This document shows, one piece after another, positions 22,835 to 33,586 of a stretch of 64,000 nt of DNA (the stretch's first letter is position 1; the number at the start of each line of letters is the position of its first letter). The stretch covers positions 16,580,863-16,644,862 of the forward strand of contig CM057135.1 of NCBI GenBank assembly GCA_029964075.1. Direction: 5' to 3'. This stretch comes from Patiria pectinifera (lineage: Eukaryota > Echinodermata > Asteroidea > Valvatida > Asterinidae). The notes under the pieces were generated by a model that saw only the letters and a list, made by a program, of their open reading frames with translations, did not search any database and was not told the origin of the DNA. The translations under genes were made by a program, and so were the position numbers.

Positions 22835-23053
22835 CTATCTACAAAGGAAAAAATATCTACAAAATTGTGCTGATATGTGCGTTTCATCCAGGGATAATTC
22901 CTTCAGCTCTTGTATCACAGAGAGCGCAAACGCTTGAAAGACATCACCGTACTGGATGAAAGTTGAACATGTACTTCGAGAGAAGTAGAAACATGCGGCA
23001 CAAAGTACCACGAGTGAACAACCAATTCTCAAGAGTACTGGCATGTTCGATGT
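22835..23053 (-). pseudogene. gypsy pol C-terminal tail, downstream of the Polinton
   Basis: The frame interrupted by the Polinton resumes here in phase after one copy of the target duplication. It encodes a hydrophobic, Cys-rich stretch (LLRIGCSLVVLCAACFYF) then ~45 residues ending with TAG at 22835. On the other side of the Polinton the same frame ends in another hydrophobic run (LIFLLALLVVFMILI), so the intact product had a long membrane-like C-terminus. Confidence 0.7.
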
Positions 23054-23923
23054 AGTAGGTATTAGTGGGGGATTCCAGACTTTGCCATAGGTCTGGGGGT
23101 AGTACAGGGCCAATGGGGAGAAGCCAGGGTACCAGACTTTACCCCCTCCCCCGTCTCTGCCCCTCCCATTGTACCCATCCCTTTCCAATGATCCCCGCCC
23201 CCAAATAGATCCCTCTCCCAATATATCTGTCTCCCTCCCCAAATATATCTCCCCTCTAGCTCCCCAAATATATCTCTTCTCTCTCCGAGTTGTTATATTA
23301 TAAGTGGGGGGTACGGCGACAAACCCCATATCTCCCTCTGTCTAGGCATCTCCCTCTGTCTATTTTAAAAACTTTATTTAAACAAATAAATCATTTTTAA
23401 TAAATGAACCTCGAGCTATCTAATAAAACAGATCAGTGCGATCATCATATAATCATCGAGAATGGTTTTTTAGTTTGTGAAACGTGCGGTGAAATAGTTT
23501 CACGTTACTTTGATTTTTCGGCAGAAAATGCGCAAGAAGATCGTATCAATTGGTCAACTTTAAAAAGAAACAAAAGAAAAACTGTGGAGAAACTTATATT
23601 TTCTGTTTGTCCAGAGCAAGACTCAGAAGATGTCCAAGAAACAATCAATAAATATAACGAGCTCGTTAATTACAAAACATTGAGGGGAAACGGATGCGTA
23701 AAACGGTCGTTAATAGCGGCGTGTTACCATCACGTCGTTGGATGGAACAAAGAACGAGTTAAAGATTTATTTAAAGTGACTCAAAATCAATTTAATAAAG
23801 CACTAAAAAGATACGATGACCACTACAATGAAGGCGGGGCCGAGGGTGTTGCCCTAAGAGGTGAAATAGAGGTATAACTCGGCGGATCGCTTTCATAATG
23901 TTTATTTACCGAGAATTTGAACT
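23054..23923 (+). repeat. Polinton left terminal inverted repeat
   Basis: Complementary to 39365-40234. Its outer ~300 bp are strongly strand-asymmetric (C/T-rich here) with repeated CCCAAATATATCTC-like motifs and runs of G on the other strand. The inner half holds the TFIIB-like gene. The two TIRs differ by only a handful of bases. Confidence 0.95.
23404..23877 (+). CDS. TFIIB-like protein encoded in the left TIR
   Basis: 157 residues. An N-terminal zinc ribbon (QCDHH at ~11-15, then VCETCGEIV at ~24-32) precedes a ~90-residue helical region (VEKLIFSVCPEQDSEDV... CVKRSLIAACYHHVVGW...VKDLFKVTQNQFNKALKRY). Its KRSLIAAC and ...VTxNxFNKALKRY pattern resembles one cyclin repeat of TFIIB. Cellular TFIIB has two repeats, so this is a reduced form. 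The start is ATG after ttttaataa. Family knowledge: TFIIB recruits RNA polymerase II; some large DNA viruses encode their own. Promoting element transcription is inferred. A different zinc-ribbon regulator is possible. Confidence 0.62.
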   Translation: MNLELSNKTDQCDHHIIIENGFLVCETCGEIVSRYFDFSAENAQEDRINWSTLKRNKRKTVEKLIFSVCPEQDSEDVQETINKYNELVNYKTLRGNGCVKRSLIAACYHHVVGWNKERVKDLFKVTQNQFNKALKRYDDHYNEGGAEGVALRGEIEV

Positions 23924-24060
23924 ACACAGACTCACAGCGACTGGTGCACAAGCCTACAGCACTTATAAATAAATAAACAAACAACATTTTTTTAGGTTTA
24001 CAAATCAAAGTTTGAACTTTTATTAAAAAACATGTTAGCTTTTCATACATCCTAATATAT
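23924..24060. other. spacer between left TIR and hairpin array
   Basis: AT-rich, no frame. Confidence 0.5.
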
Positions 24061-24990
24061 ACAGTAAAAAGCCACTCTGAGTGGCTTTTTCGTTGTCATT
24101 CAAATTAACTCATTTAAATAGCTTTTTATACATCTTAATATATACAGTAAAAAGCCACTCCGAGTGGCTTTTTCGTTGTCATTCAAATTAACTCATTTAA
24201 ATAGCTTTTCATACATCCTAATATATACAGTAAAAAGCCACTCCGAGTGGCTTTTTTGTTGTCATTAAAATTAGCTCATTTAAATAGCTTTTCATACATC
24301 CTAATATATACAGTAAAAAGCCACTCCGAGTGGCTTTTTCGTTGTCATTCAAATTAACTCATTTAAATAGCTTTTCATACATCCTAATATATACAGTAAA
24401 AAGCCACTCCGAGTGGCTTTTTTGTTGTCATTTAAATTAACTCATTTAAATAGCTTTTCATACATCCTAATATATACAGTAAAAAGCCACTCCGAGTGGC
24501 TTTTTTGTTGTCATTCAAATTAACTCATTTAAATAGCTTTTCATACATCCTAATATATACAGTAAAAAGCCACTCCGAGTGGCTTTTTTGTTGTCATTTA
24601 AATTAGCTCCTTTAAATAGCTTTTCACACATCCTAATATATACAGTAAAAAGCCACTCCGAGTGGCTTTTTCGTTGTCATTCAAATTAACTCATTTAAAT
24701 AGCTTTTCATACATCCTAATATATACAGTAAAAAGCCACTCCGAGTGGCTTTTTTGTTGTCATTTAAATTAACTCATTTAAATAGCTTTTCATACATCCT
24801 AATATATACAGTAAAAAGCCACTCTGAGTGGCTTTTTTGTTGTCATTTAAATTAGCTCATTTAAATAGCTTTTCATACATCCTAATATATACAGTAAAAA
24901 GCCACTCCGAGTGGCTTTTTTGTTGTCATTTAAATTAGCTCATTTAAATGGCTTTTCATACATCTTAATATATACAGTAAAAAGCCACTC
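24061..24990. repeat. 83-bp tandem array with hairpins, twelve units
   Basis: Units start at 24061, 24144, 24227, 24310, 24393, 24476, 24559, 24642, 24725, 24808, 24891 and 24974 (exact 83-bp period). Each opens acagt, then a palindrome whose arms are AAAAAGCCACTC and GAGTGGCTTTTT around one base, then tgttgtcatt, tttaaatagctttt and catcctaatatat. The palindrome is retained in eleven units; the twelfth runs into the next array. The form is that of an intrinsic terminator or an iteron-type binding site. Confidence 0.95.
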
Positions 24991-25165
24991 TCAGTAGCAT
25001 TATGACATCATCGTTATATTAAGACGAGAGCCACTCCCAGTGGCATTATGACATCATCGTTATATTAAGACGAGAGCCACTCTCAGTGGCATTATGACAT
25101 CATCGTTATATTAAGACGAGAGCCACTCTCAGTGGCATTATGACATCATAATTATATTTAGTGAC
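24985..25165. repeat. 46-bp tandem array with a related hairpin, about four units
   Basis: Units at about 24982, 25028, 25074 and 25120 carry GCCACT-CNC-AGTGGC (arms of six bases, slightly altered in the first) followed by attatgacatcat and cgttatattaagacga. The core shares GCCACTC...AGTGGC with the 83-bp array, suggesting one ancestral palindrome. Confidence 0.9.
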
Positions 25166-25956
25166 TAAGCGTTTTGGTCAATTTTTATATCATAGAGATA
25201 TATCAAAATGGTACACTTTTAAGTTACTTTTTTAAGAAATATCTCGAGGTTTTTACACTTAAAAAATGGTATTAGCGGTACTTGAAAAAATCTTGCTTGT
25301 GCGATAAACCCGACGTAAAGTTATAAAGCAGCATATCCTCTTTTTCACAGGTTGCGATGGGGGTCATAATCTGAAAATATTACAAGTGGAAAAAAGCATT
25401 TACACTCAATGTTTGATCAAAAACATCACACACACTAATGGGTGGCTAGACTTTTAGTGATTGTGTAGTATAGGTTGTTTTTTTAGAGAACAAAATCAAT
25501 ATGAAAACCTACATTATTGCCAGACTTTAATGTTAAAAACAATTTACCTTTTGGCTGGTGACTGCACGTTGGGCGTAGACGTCTGTACCGATCGACATAT
25601 TATGTTGAAATGACACAGAAATACTGAATTGCACAACAGACAAAAATTCTAGAAATTTCCAAAGCTAAATTTAGTGACAGGCTATTCAACCCGAGTACAA
25701 AAGGTTGTTCAAGGTCGGTTACCTTGCATATTTCAGTGCACAGTCATGATCGAACTAGAACGGGTCGCAAGTCTTTTGTGTGATGTGACTGTGTCATGTA
25801 TGGAGCGCCGATGGTATGGGTAGTATAAAATGAGCAAAAAGGTATGAAGCGCCAAAATGTCAATATCTCTCTCACAAGCCGGTGAGTCTGATTGCTTATA
25901 AATCCAAAAGTCTGACCTCTTAAAAAAAATTTAAAAAATTATATTGATATATATAA
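25166..25956. other. Polinton non-coding region upstream of PolB
   Basis: About 790 bp of AT-rich DNA without a protein-like frame. It ends in atattgatatatataaATG, a TAAATG-type start context for PolB. Confidence 0.55.
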
Positions 25957-28900
25957 ATGATGAATATGATCAGGCCAATCGTAAAGGGATTTTCTAGATG
26001 GAATAAAGCAACGCTGCGTGATTACGTCCAGCGATATAATATACCGTACAATCAAAATGTTGCTCTTACGCGTAAAGTCTACATCAACGGGATAAAAAAA
26101 TACGAAGCTCAATTTAAAAACTTGAGGAAAAAGAAGCTACATGAGCTCAAACAGATTGTAGACGATTATGATCTAGAATATAACCCGTCGGGTTATAAAG
26201 GTCGATTTTTGAAAAAAGATTTACTCTCGGCGATTCAAAACCCTAGGCAACCCGAAGATTTTCAAGAGGCTGAGTTCAGAGCGACGAGAAGATTTAGAAA
26301 CAACTTTAGAAACTGGGAACTGATTCCTAGACTTTTTAACGACGATTTAGTCAGATTTTTTGATACGCACAAAGATCAAATTGTAAATAAAATCAAGTCA
26401 GAATTGAGAGAGCTAAGAGGTTTAAAAATGGAGCTCACAATCAAAATAAAATACGAAAAAACCAAACCGGATGGTACGATCGAAACGATCGAAGCTACAC
26501 ATTATACCGATCAGAGAGTCGTTTTAAATCAAAGTCAAATAAAACAGGTTTTAAAAGAAGACATCGACCAGCTATTTAAAAAGGATGAAAGGTATACGAA
26601 TCAAGGATCGGGTTGGGTTTTAAAAAAGATAATGGCGTTGTATATCAACATCAACAGGTTTAACCCCGTGAGGGGTAGTTCTTATATTGACCTACCAAAA
26701 TGTATCAAACAGAAAACGGCGATGATAAACATTAAAAACAAAGACAACGAGTGTTTGAGATGGTGTTTGAGAGCCGCTCTTGGCTTGTATACGGATAAAG
26801 TAAAAAATAACATAAAAAACGATCCTAAATATAAAATTCATAAAGAAGAACCTGTTGTATACACCAAAGACGACGGACTCAAATTTAAAGGCGTAGACTT
26901 TCCAACACCGATCGACCAGATACCAAAGATAGAAAGACAAAATAATTTAACCATAAACGTATACGGTTATGAGGAAGAAATATATCCGTTATACGTGTCT
27001 AAAAACTATAAACCAGAGTCACGACCTATCGATCTGTTTTTGTTTTCTGAGGGCGACAAGCATCACTACTGCTGGATAAATAATATTTCGAGATTGATTC
27101 ACAACGTTACAAAACATAAAAGTAAGAAATATTTTTGTCGAAGGTGCCTGTGTCATTATAGAACGCAAGTAAAATTAGATAGACACATGACCGATTGTAA
27201 CGGTATAGATACACATCCGTCAAAGATTGTATTTCCTATCGCTAAGCGAAAATATGTAAATAACGAGTGGATAGTCGACGAAAACGATGTGCCAATATTA
27301 GAATTTAAAAACTACAGGTTTAAACAAAAAGCACCGTTTGTAGTTTACGCCGACTTTGAATCGATATTAGAAAAAAACTCGGATGATAAAAAGGACAACA
27401 CGCAAAAGACAAACATTCACAAAGCAAGCGGTTACTCGCTAGTTGTCGTCCGATGCGATGGCACCAATGCGTATCAAGAGACTTATAGAGGTAAAGATGC
27501 CGCATCAAAGTTTGTAAATAAAATGTTAAAAATACAAAGCGACATAAATTGCATATTTAAAAAACCCCAACCCATGAAATTTAACGAGCGAGCTAAAGAA
27601 CATCATGATAAAACAAACACGTGTTGGATTTGCGAGAAACCAATTTATCCCAATTACTCGAGCAACTGTCAGTGCCAGAAACCCAAAACCAAAAACAGAA
27701 AAACAAATACAAGAACATCCGTACGAAAACAAAAATGGATTTACCGAGTCTAAATGTCTCGAATGCAAAAAGAAAATCAACAAATTTAGAAAGGTGAGAG
27801 ATCACTGCCACGTCACGGGTAGATATAGAGGTGCCGCGCACGCCTACTGCAATCTAAAATTACAAGTTAAACCAGGTTTTACCCCCATACCGGTCGTCTT
27901 TCACAATTTGCAAAATTACGACGCTCACTTGATCATGCAGAGTATTTCAGAGTACGATGACGAAAAGGAAATACAAGTTATCGCTAGAAATTCGGAAAAG
28001 TATATTTCGTTTTCGATCGGAAATATGCGATTTATAGACTCGTTTAATTTTATGGCGTCTTCGTTGGATAGATTATCTAAAGCTTGTCCGAGAGAGTCGT
28101 TTAAACTACTCAGAGAACATTTTCATCGTCAAAACATTGACTCGTTGTTACAAAAAGGAATTTATCCGTATGAATACATGGACTCGTTTGACAGATTTCA
28201 AGAGACCAGCCTACCCCCCATCGAACAATTTTACAGCAGCCTAAAAGACGAAAATATATCGCGAGAGGACTACGACAGAGCTAAACTGACGTGGAACGAG
28301 TTTAAAGTTAAAAACATGGGGGAATATCACGATTTGTACGTCACTACCGATACGTTATTACTGGCTTGCGTATTTGAAAACTTTAGGCAAACGTGTATTA
28401 CAAACTACGCGTTAGATCCTGCTAATTACTACACAGCACCAGGATTGTCGTGGGATGCCTTGTTAAAACACTCGGAAGTTAAACTCGAACTATTGCAAGA
28501 CGTAGACAAACATTTATTTTTGAAAAGGCAAAAAGAGGTGGTATCTCGAGCGTGGGTGGTATGAGATACTACAAAGCCAACAACAAATACCTACCCGACC
28601 ATAATCCAAACGAGCCGTCGAGTTACATCACCTACCTCGATGCAAACAATCTGTACGGCTGGGCCATGAGTCAATACCTGCCGTACAAAGACTTTAAATG
28701 GGCGTCTACAAAAACGTTTACCGAGTCCAAGATATTATCTCTCAGGAAAACGTCAAACACCGGTTACTGCTTCGAAGTAGACCTCGATTACCCGGACAAT
28801 CTCCACGACCTGCACAACGATTACCACCTAGCGCCAGAAAACATCGTCATACCAAAAGAATGGATGTCTGATTATCAAAACGAGTTATTGGATACCGAAC

Positions 28901-29913
28901 CTAGTAGCAACGTGCAAAAACTAACGTGTACCCTTAATCCTAAACAAAAATATGTTTTGCACTACGTCACGTTGCAGTTGTATCTCAAACTCGGCTTGAA
29001 ACTTAAAAAGGTGCATCGAGTGCTGCAATTTAAACAAGCGCCTTGGATGGCATCTTACATCGACAAAAACACGCAACTCCGAACAAAAGCGACCTCTGAT
29101 TTTGAGAAAGACTTTTTTAAACTGATGAACAACAGCGTGTTTGGTAAGACGATGGAAAACGTCAGAAACCGAATCGACGGTTACCTACTCAGAGACAGTA
29201 ACGATGACGATCGAGATAAATACCAAAAAATTATACAGAAACCGAGCTACAAAACGACGACGTCATTTTCAGAATGCAAATTGTCATTTGTCGAAAAGTA
29301 CAAGACTAAAACCGTGTTAAACAAACCAATCTATTGCGGAGTGAGTATCTTGGATCTCTCAAAGACGCTGATGTACGATTTTTATTACAACCATTTGAAA
29401 GACAAGTACAAAGAGAAAATCAGATTGATGTACACAGATACAGACAGTTTGGTACTCATAGTGCACACAGACGACGTATACAAAGATATGCAGCAAAACG
29501 GGCAACAATACGACCTTTCGAATTATCCGACGGATCATCCTTTGTACGATCCAACCAATAAGAAAGTGATCGGTAAATTTAAAGACGAGTTTGGAGGTAA
29601 AATAATCAAAGAAGTCGTTTGTATAAGACCTAAAATGTACTCGATTTTAACCGCTGACATCAACTTGAAAAAAGCCAAGGGAGTCACAAAATCGGTCACC
29701 TCTAAGAAATTAAAACACCGACACTATTACGACTGCATCTTAAACAAGAAATCTCATTACGAAACCATGACTCACATTAGATCGGAAAATCACATCCTTT
29801 ACACCGTATCTCAAAATAAACTATCGTTGAGTCCGTTGGACACAAAGAGGTACATTTTACCGGATGGAATACACACGCTCGCTTATGGTCACCGTAATCT
29901 AGATATTAATTAG
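25957..29913 (+). CDS. polB: protein-primed family B DNA polymerase (frameshifted)
   Basis: About 1318 codons over three frames. An N-terminal SAP-like segment (LHELKQIVDDYDL) precedes a C2H2 motif (CRRCLCHYRTQVKLDRH). Exonuclease motifs are VVYADFES (I, ~460), FHNLQNYDAHL (II) and YHDLYVTTDT (III). Polymerase motifs are YLDANNLYGW (A), MNNSVFGKTMENVRNR (B), MYTDTDSL (C) and RPKMY. Zn-type pairs CWICEKP...CLECKKK...DHCHVTGRYRG lie before Exo II. Frame breaks fall near 27660-27745 (A-rich) and at 28511-28524 (ttattttt). It replicates the element. It ends tail-to-tail with the integrase, overlapping by about 8 bp. Confidence 0.93.
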
Positions 29914-30903
29914 GCGGTAATTGCGTGTCCTCGGGTACGACTTGAAGCTCTTGTCTCACAAAACTCCTTTTTGGGCCGTCTTGCAGGTAATAAAGAGTAG
30001 GACCCGTCGTGACTTTTTACCTTCAATCATTTTAAATTGACTCGTTCTGTTTTCCACGTTGAAGATGTCTACGCTCCAAATGGGATCTGTGGCTCTTCTA
30101 GAAGTTCCACCCTCTTGCTCACCCGGGTAATATAAATATCTAACCATAGCGTCTTGCGGTAATTGTTGCTCTTTTGTTTTAACGGGGTTAGCCGGCGATT
30201 GCCGGACCTGTTTTAGTTTAACCGCCTCTGACGGCGCTTTAGCTATTAATCTCGTCGTTTCATCGTTTATAGCTTTGATCACGCTGGGTAATCGCTCGAC
30301 CCATTGCGTGTTTCTACTCTCGGGATTTAACATTTCTTGAGCGTACTGATGACCAAACAGTTTCTCGGCTAGCGTTCGATTAAATCTTTCTACGATACCC
30401 TGCGATCGGTGGTTTCCGGGTTCGCCTACGATAATCTCGACGTTTTTGAGGCCATCCATTTTTAAATGCTCCTTTAAATTCGGTACCGGCGTCTACTCTC
30501 AACGTTTTAGGGTAACTCAAAGGCGACCTCGCGTAAATCTTGACGATAGCATCTCGCGTGGAATCTGCCGTTTTAGAAACCAAAGGTTCTGCTTCGTGGT
30601 ATCGACTCGCAACATCGACAACCGTCAAAGCGTATTTATAAGTCTTGCGTTTTACTTTATCCCAGGGTAGGTATAGCACATCCATTTGGTGAAAGTCGTT
30701 TGGTGTTTCAAACTCTCGCGATGTACTCGTAGGCCTGGGTACATACGCAGGACCCGGTAGATAAATTTGCCAGATCGCTTTTTTTTAAGCCAATCTCTGA
30801 TTACCTTTTTATCGATTTTTGTTTTATCGTGTAAATGGTCGACGGCACTTTCACCTCTCCAATAACCGCTCGGGCTATAATACAGTTTAGATAATGTTTG
30901 CAT
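29906..30903 (-). CDS. retroviral-type (Polinton) integrase, frameshifted
   Basis: About 332 codons from ATG 30903 to TAA 29906-29908. An N-terminal region (YYSPSGYWRGESAVDHL... VIRDWLKK) precedes the DDE core: MDVLYLPWD (first Asp), LRVDAGTEFKGAF (second) and HRSQGIVERFNRTL (Glu). The C-terminus is chromo/SH3-like and ends RQELQVVPEDTQLPPN. Three single-base frame breaks occur, all in A-runs: ~30781-30788 (A8), ~30462 (A5) and ~30015 (A5). It inserts the linear element and makes the 6-bp duplication. It shares a 31-bp divergent promoter region with the next gene. Confidence 0.92.
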
Positions 30904-30934
30904 ATTATTTAATATAAAAGACGTTTATAATAAT
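30904..30934. promoter_or_regulatory. divergent intergenic promoter region, integrase / 30935 gene
   Basis: Only 31 bp separate the two start codons. It contains TTTAATATAAAAGACGTTTA, closely matching TTTTAATATAAAAAGACTTT in the other divergent intergenic region (37479-37519). A shared element promoter core is likely. Confidence 0.55.
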
Positions 30935-31357
30935 ATGGCTAGCGTTGCTATGATGTTAGGAGGCGCGATCGTCAACGCCTTAGCTTTTACGGGTTCAAAC
31001 TTTTTATTTTCAAATCTGAAACAGAGTGACGAGGAGCGTAAGAGACACGATTTAGCGATAGAACAACTCTCAGCCGCCAAAGATAAGTGGCAACGAGAAC
31101 GAACGAAATATCTAGATTTTCTAAACGAACGTATCAGAAAACAAAATGCTTCTAAAGAAACATTTTCTAACGTAGACCGAGCGTTGCGTTACTACAACGA
31201 GGTGAGTGGACAATCTACCGAACTACCCGTAGGACTGCAACGCGAACCCAAACTCGAAGATTTTTACGAACCTAGCGACCAACAAATAGAAAGAGAACTG
31301 GCGTTTATCGCGGGAGGAACGCTATTGGTGGGCTTCTTGGCTTACAAATACCTTTAA
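30935..31357 (+). CDS. conserved Polinton small protein upstream of the capsid gene
   Basis: 140 residues. MLGGAIVNALAFTGSNFLF at the N-terminus is hydrophobic and Gly-rich. A charged helical middle follows (EERKRHDLAIEQLSAAKDKW...YLDFLNERIRKQ), then DFYEPSDQQIERE and a C-terminal hydrophobic helix (FIAGGTLLVGFLAYKYL). I recognise this arrangement from Polintons generally. Its function is not established, and a virion or membrane role fits its place directly before the major capsid gene. The start follows cgtttataata. Confidence 0.75.
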   Translation: MASVAMMLGGAIVNALAFTGSNFLFSNLKQSDEERKRHDLAIEQLSAAKDKWQRERTKYLDFLNERIRKQNASKETFSNVDRALRYYNEVSGQSTELPVGLQREPKLEDFYEPSDQQIERELAFIAGGTLLVGFLAYKYL

Positions 31358-31379
31358 ATTTAAAACTCGTATAAATAAA

Positions 31380-32647
31380 ATGAATGCGTATGGAAAAAAG
31401 CTCAATCCCAGCAGACTATTAAAAATACCCAGATCTATCAAGGGTGAGAGAAAAGAGGTGGTCATTACCCACAATCCTAGTAGTATATCGGCGGGGCAAA
31501 CGCTGAGGGTCAAGTTTCCTCAATTGGGTGTAGACGACGTGATCGTACCCGGCACTTGTAAACTAGCTTTCAATTTAGAACTCGAAGGTGGAAGCGACAA
31601 CAATAGAACCATTTTTGGTAATTTAGCCAGAAATTTAGTCAGCGAAATCAGCGTCAGGCTTCAAGGTCACGAAATTGTGAGTTATCGTCACGCCGACGTG
31701 TATCACAACTTTAAAGACAATTGGATCAACAGCTCGACGACTCGAAACATGGCGTACTCGGGCATAGAAAAAGAAAACGTGTCTAAACTAAGAACTGGGG
31801 CTGAAGATGCTAACGCGGGCGCCAACAACGGTAAGGATCAAGCTATCGCGGATGCCTATGGTAACAGATATTGTATTCCCTAGACATTGACATACTGACT
31901 TCGCATCACCCTTTTTACCCCAGCGGTTTAAAACAACCTCTGACGTACGAGATAAAGTTTAACGATCACGAAAAAGTAGTCAACAGTTCAGATACGGCGG
32001 CGATGTATTCTATCTCAGACTTGTCTCTCGAATACGAAGTGGTGACCAACAGAGACCTAGCTATCACCATCAGGAATAAACACAAGGGGTTAATGCAATA
32101 TCTGTTTGATAAAATCCACTCGCTAGAAGTTAGATCCGTCAACAAATCGGACACGCTTTGGAACGTCAGCGTCAATCAACCCATCAGGAGTCTCAAGGGT
32201 ATTTTGTTTTTGTTTAAAGATCCCGCGGTCAAAAATCCGCAGCGATTTTACAATCCAAAAATAACCAAAACATCGGTGACCGTAGAAGGTAAACCCAATC
32301 AACTCTACAGTCAAGGCATGTTTCAGTATCAACACTGGAATGAAATCAACAAGTTCTTTGGAGACAGCGATACCGAAAGCGGGCGCGGAGTAGCTAAAGA
32401 CTTAAATTTGACGGGTTTTGACCTTGGAGACTACCTAAAAGACAAGTACGGTCTGTGGCTCGATTTTAGAAGTAACGACGACAATTCCGCTCACGGATCC
32501 GGTAGGAAACTCGGAGACGGAGGAGGCATCAACATTCAATTTAACAGAGAAGCCGAAGGTCAAGGTGACCTCACGATGTACGTATTTTTAGTCATGGATG
32601 CTCAATTGAACTTGGAAGACGGGAATTTTAAATCTCTGTTAAGTTAA
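31380..32647 (+). CDS. double jelly-roll major capsid protein (frameshifted)
   Basis: About 422 codons in two frames. First part: VKFPQLGVDDVIVPGTCKLA, NLARNLVSEISVRLQGHEI, and ADAYGNRYCIP before a premature TAG at 31881. The frame then resumes with LDIDILTSHHPFYPSGL and AAMYSISDLSLEYEVV. These blocks match the Polinton MCP, homologous to capsids of adenovirus-lineage viruses. The break needs only one extra C in the CCC run before TAG. It follows the small conserved gene by 22 bp (start context ataaataaaATG) and precedes the packaging ATPase by one base. Confidence 0.9.
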
Positions 32648-32648
32648 A

Positions 32649-33254
32649 ATGACACAACCGCATTGCGCTTTAATCGTCGGCAAAACAAATTCAGGCAAAA
32701 CCAAATGGATTTTGGATCTGTTAGAGTCAGACTATAAAAACACATTTGAGGCGATAGTCATCATTTGCCCTACCATATTTAAAAACAAAACGTACATCGA
32801 AAGAAAGTGGATTCAAGCAGATCCCGAGGTATACCTCTGCGATCCGGAATTGTACAAGATGACGCTCAAAGAAGAGATCGATTTTTCACGGAAAATATTT
32901 GAAGGTGTTGCCACGTTGTTTATCGTGGACGATTGCTCTTCGGATCAAGAGATTAAATATCGTAAAAAGACGTGCGCGCTAAGCAAGATGGCATTTAGCG
33001 GAAGACACGTAAATCACAGCTGTTGGTTACTGACCCAAAAGTACAACAGCGTTTTAAAAGATTATAGAGAAAACACGGCTTGGTTGGCATTATTTTACTG
33101 CAAAGATAAAACATCGTTTGATCAAGCGTTAGACGAAAACGACGTCGTACCCATTGAAGAACGAGATTATATAAAACGACGTTTGAGAGATGTGAAATAT
33201 AGTAAATTGGTCGTATACACCGAACCTCCAGTTAGTTACGAGCTACTTGAGTAG
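32649..33254 (+). CDS. FtsK/HerA (A32-like) genome-packaging ATPase
   Basis: 201 residues, intact. Walker A GKTNSGKT at ~11-18, Walker B TLFIVDDCSSD at ~95-105, and WLLTQKYNSV with the polar sensor at ~130. It matches the small packaging ATPase of Polintons and related viruses, which drives DNA into preformed capsids. The start is one base after the MCP stop (gttaaaATG). The stop codon lies inside the first unit of a 22-bp tandem repeat. Confidence 0.93.
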   Translation: MTQPHCALIVGKTNSGKTKWILDLLESDYKNTFEAIVIICPTIFKNKTYIERKWIQADPEVYLCDPELYKMTLKEEIDFSRKIFEGVATLFIVDDCSSDQEIKYRKKTCALSKMAFSGRHVNHSCWLLTQKYNSVLKDYRENTAWLALFYCKDKTSFDQALDENDVVPIEERDYIKRRLRDVKYSKLVVYTEPPVSYELLE

Positions 33255-33360
33255 CTAGGTGAGTAACAATTAATAGCTAGGTGAGTAACAATTAATAGCT
33301 AGGTGAGTAACAATTAATAGCTAGGTGAGTAACAATTAATAGCTAGTTGAGTAGCAACCT
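33253..33360. repeat. 22-bp tandem repeat after the ATPase gene
   Basis: About five units of tagctaggtgagtaacaatt(aa), the last diverged. Each unit places stop codons in all three forward frames and contains AGGTGAGTAA, a near-perfect match to a 5' splice site. Confidence 0.85.
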
Positions 33361-33433
33361 ATTTAACAAACTACACATGTATTACAATTTGTTAATCAAC
33401 AAACGTCAACAAAATGTATTTTGCTGTTAGTAA

Positions 33434-33586
33434 ATGATAGCAATATTCGAGTATTTGCAGTTTTTGGCTATTATCATCATATCACTTAATTTATCGCTTT
33501 ACACCTACGAATACCTTTGCTTTTGTAACAAGGTTGCAAAAGCTACAACAAAATTAAATTCGTTTCTAATTAAATGGAGGACCTAA
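33434..33586 (+). CDS. 50-residue membrane micro-protein
   Basis: ATG 33434 to TAA 33586. Residues ~8-24 (LQFLAIIIISLNLSLYT) form one hydrophobic segment, followed by a short Cys-containing basic tail. It overlaps the next gene by 13 bp, as tightly packed viral genes do. It is too short for most ORF filters and I know no named homologue. A membrane or egress role is only a guess. Confidence 0.45.
   Translation: MIAIFEYLQFLAIIIISLNLSLYTYEYLCFCNKVAKATTKLNSFLIKWRT

Noticed and set aside
24061..25165. CRISPR-like array (regular palindromic repeats)
   Set aside because: The whole 83-bp or 46-bp unit is repeated, so there are no unique spacers. There are no cas genes, and it lies inside a eukaryotic Polinton.
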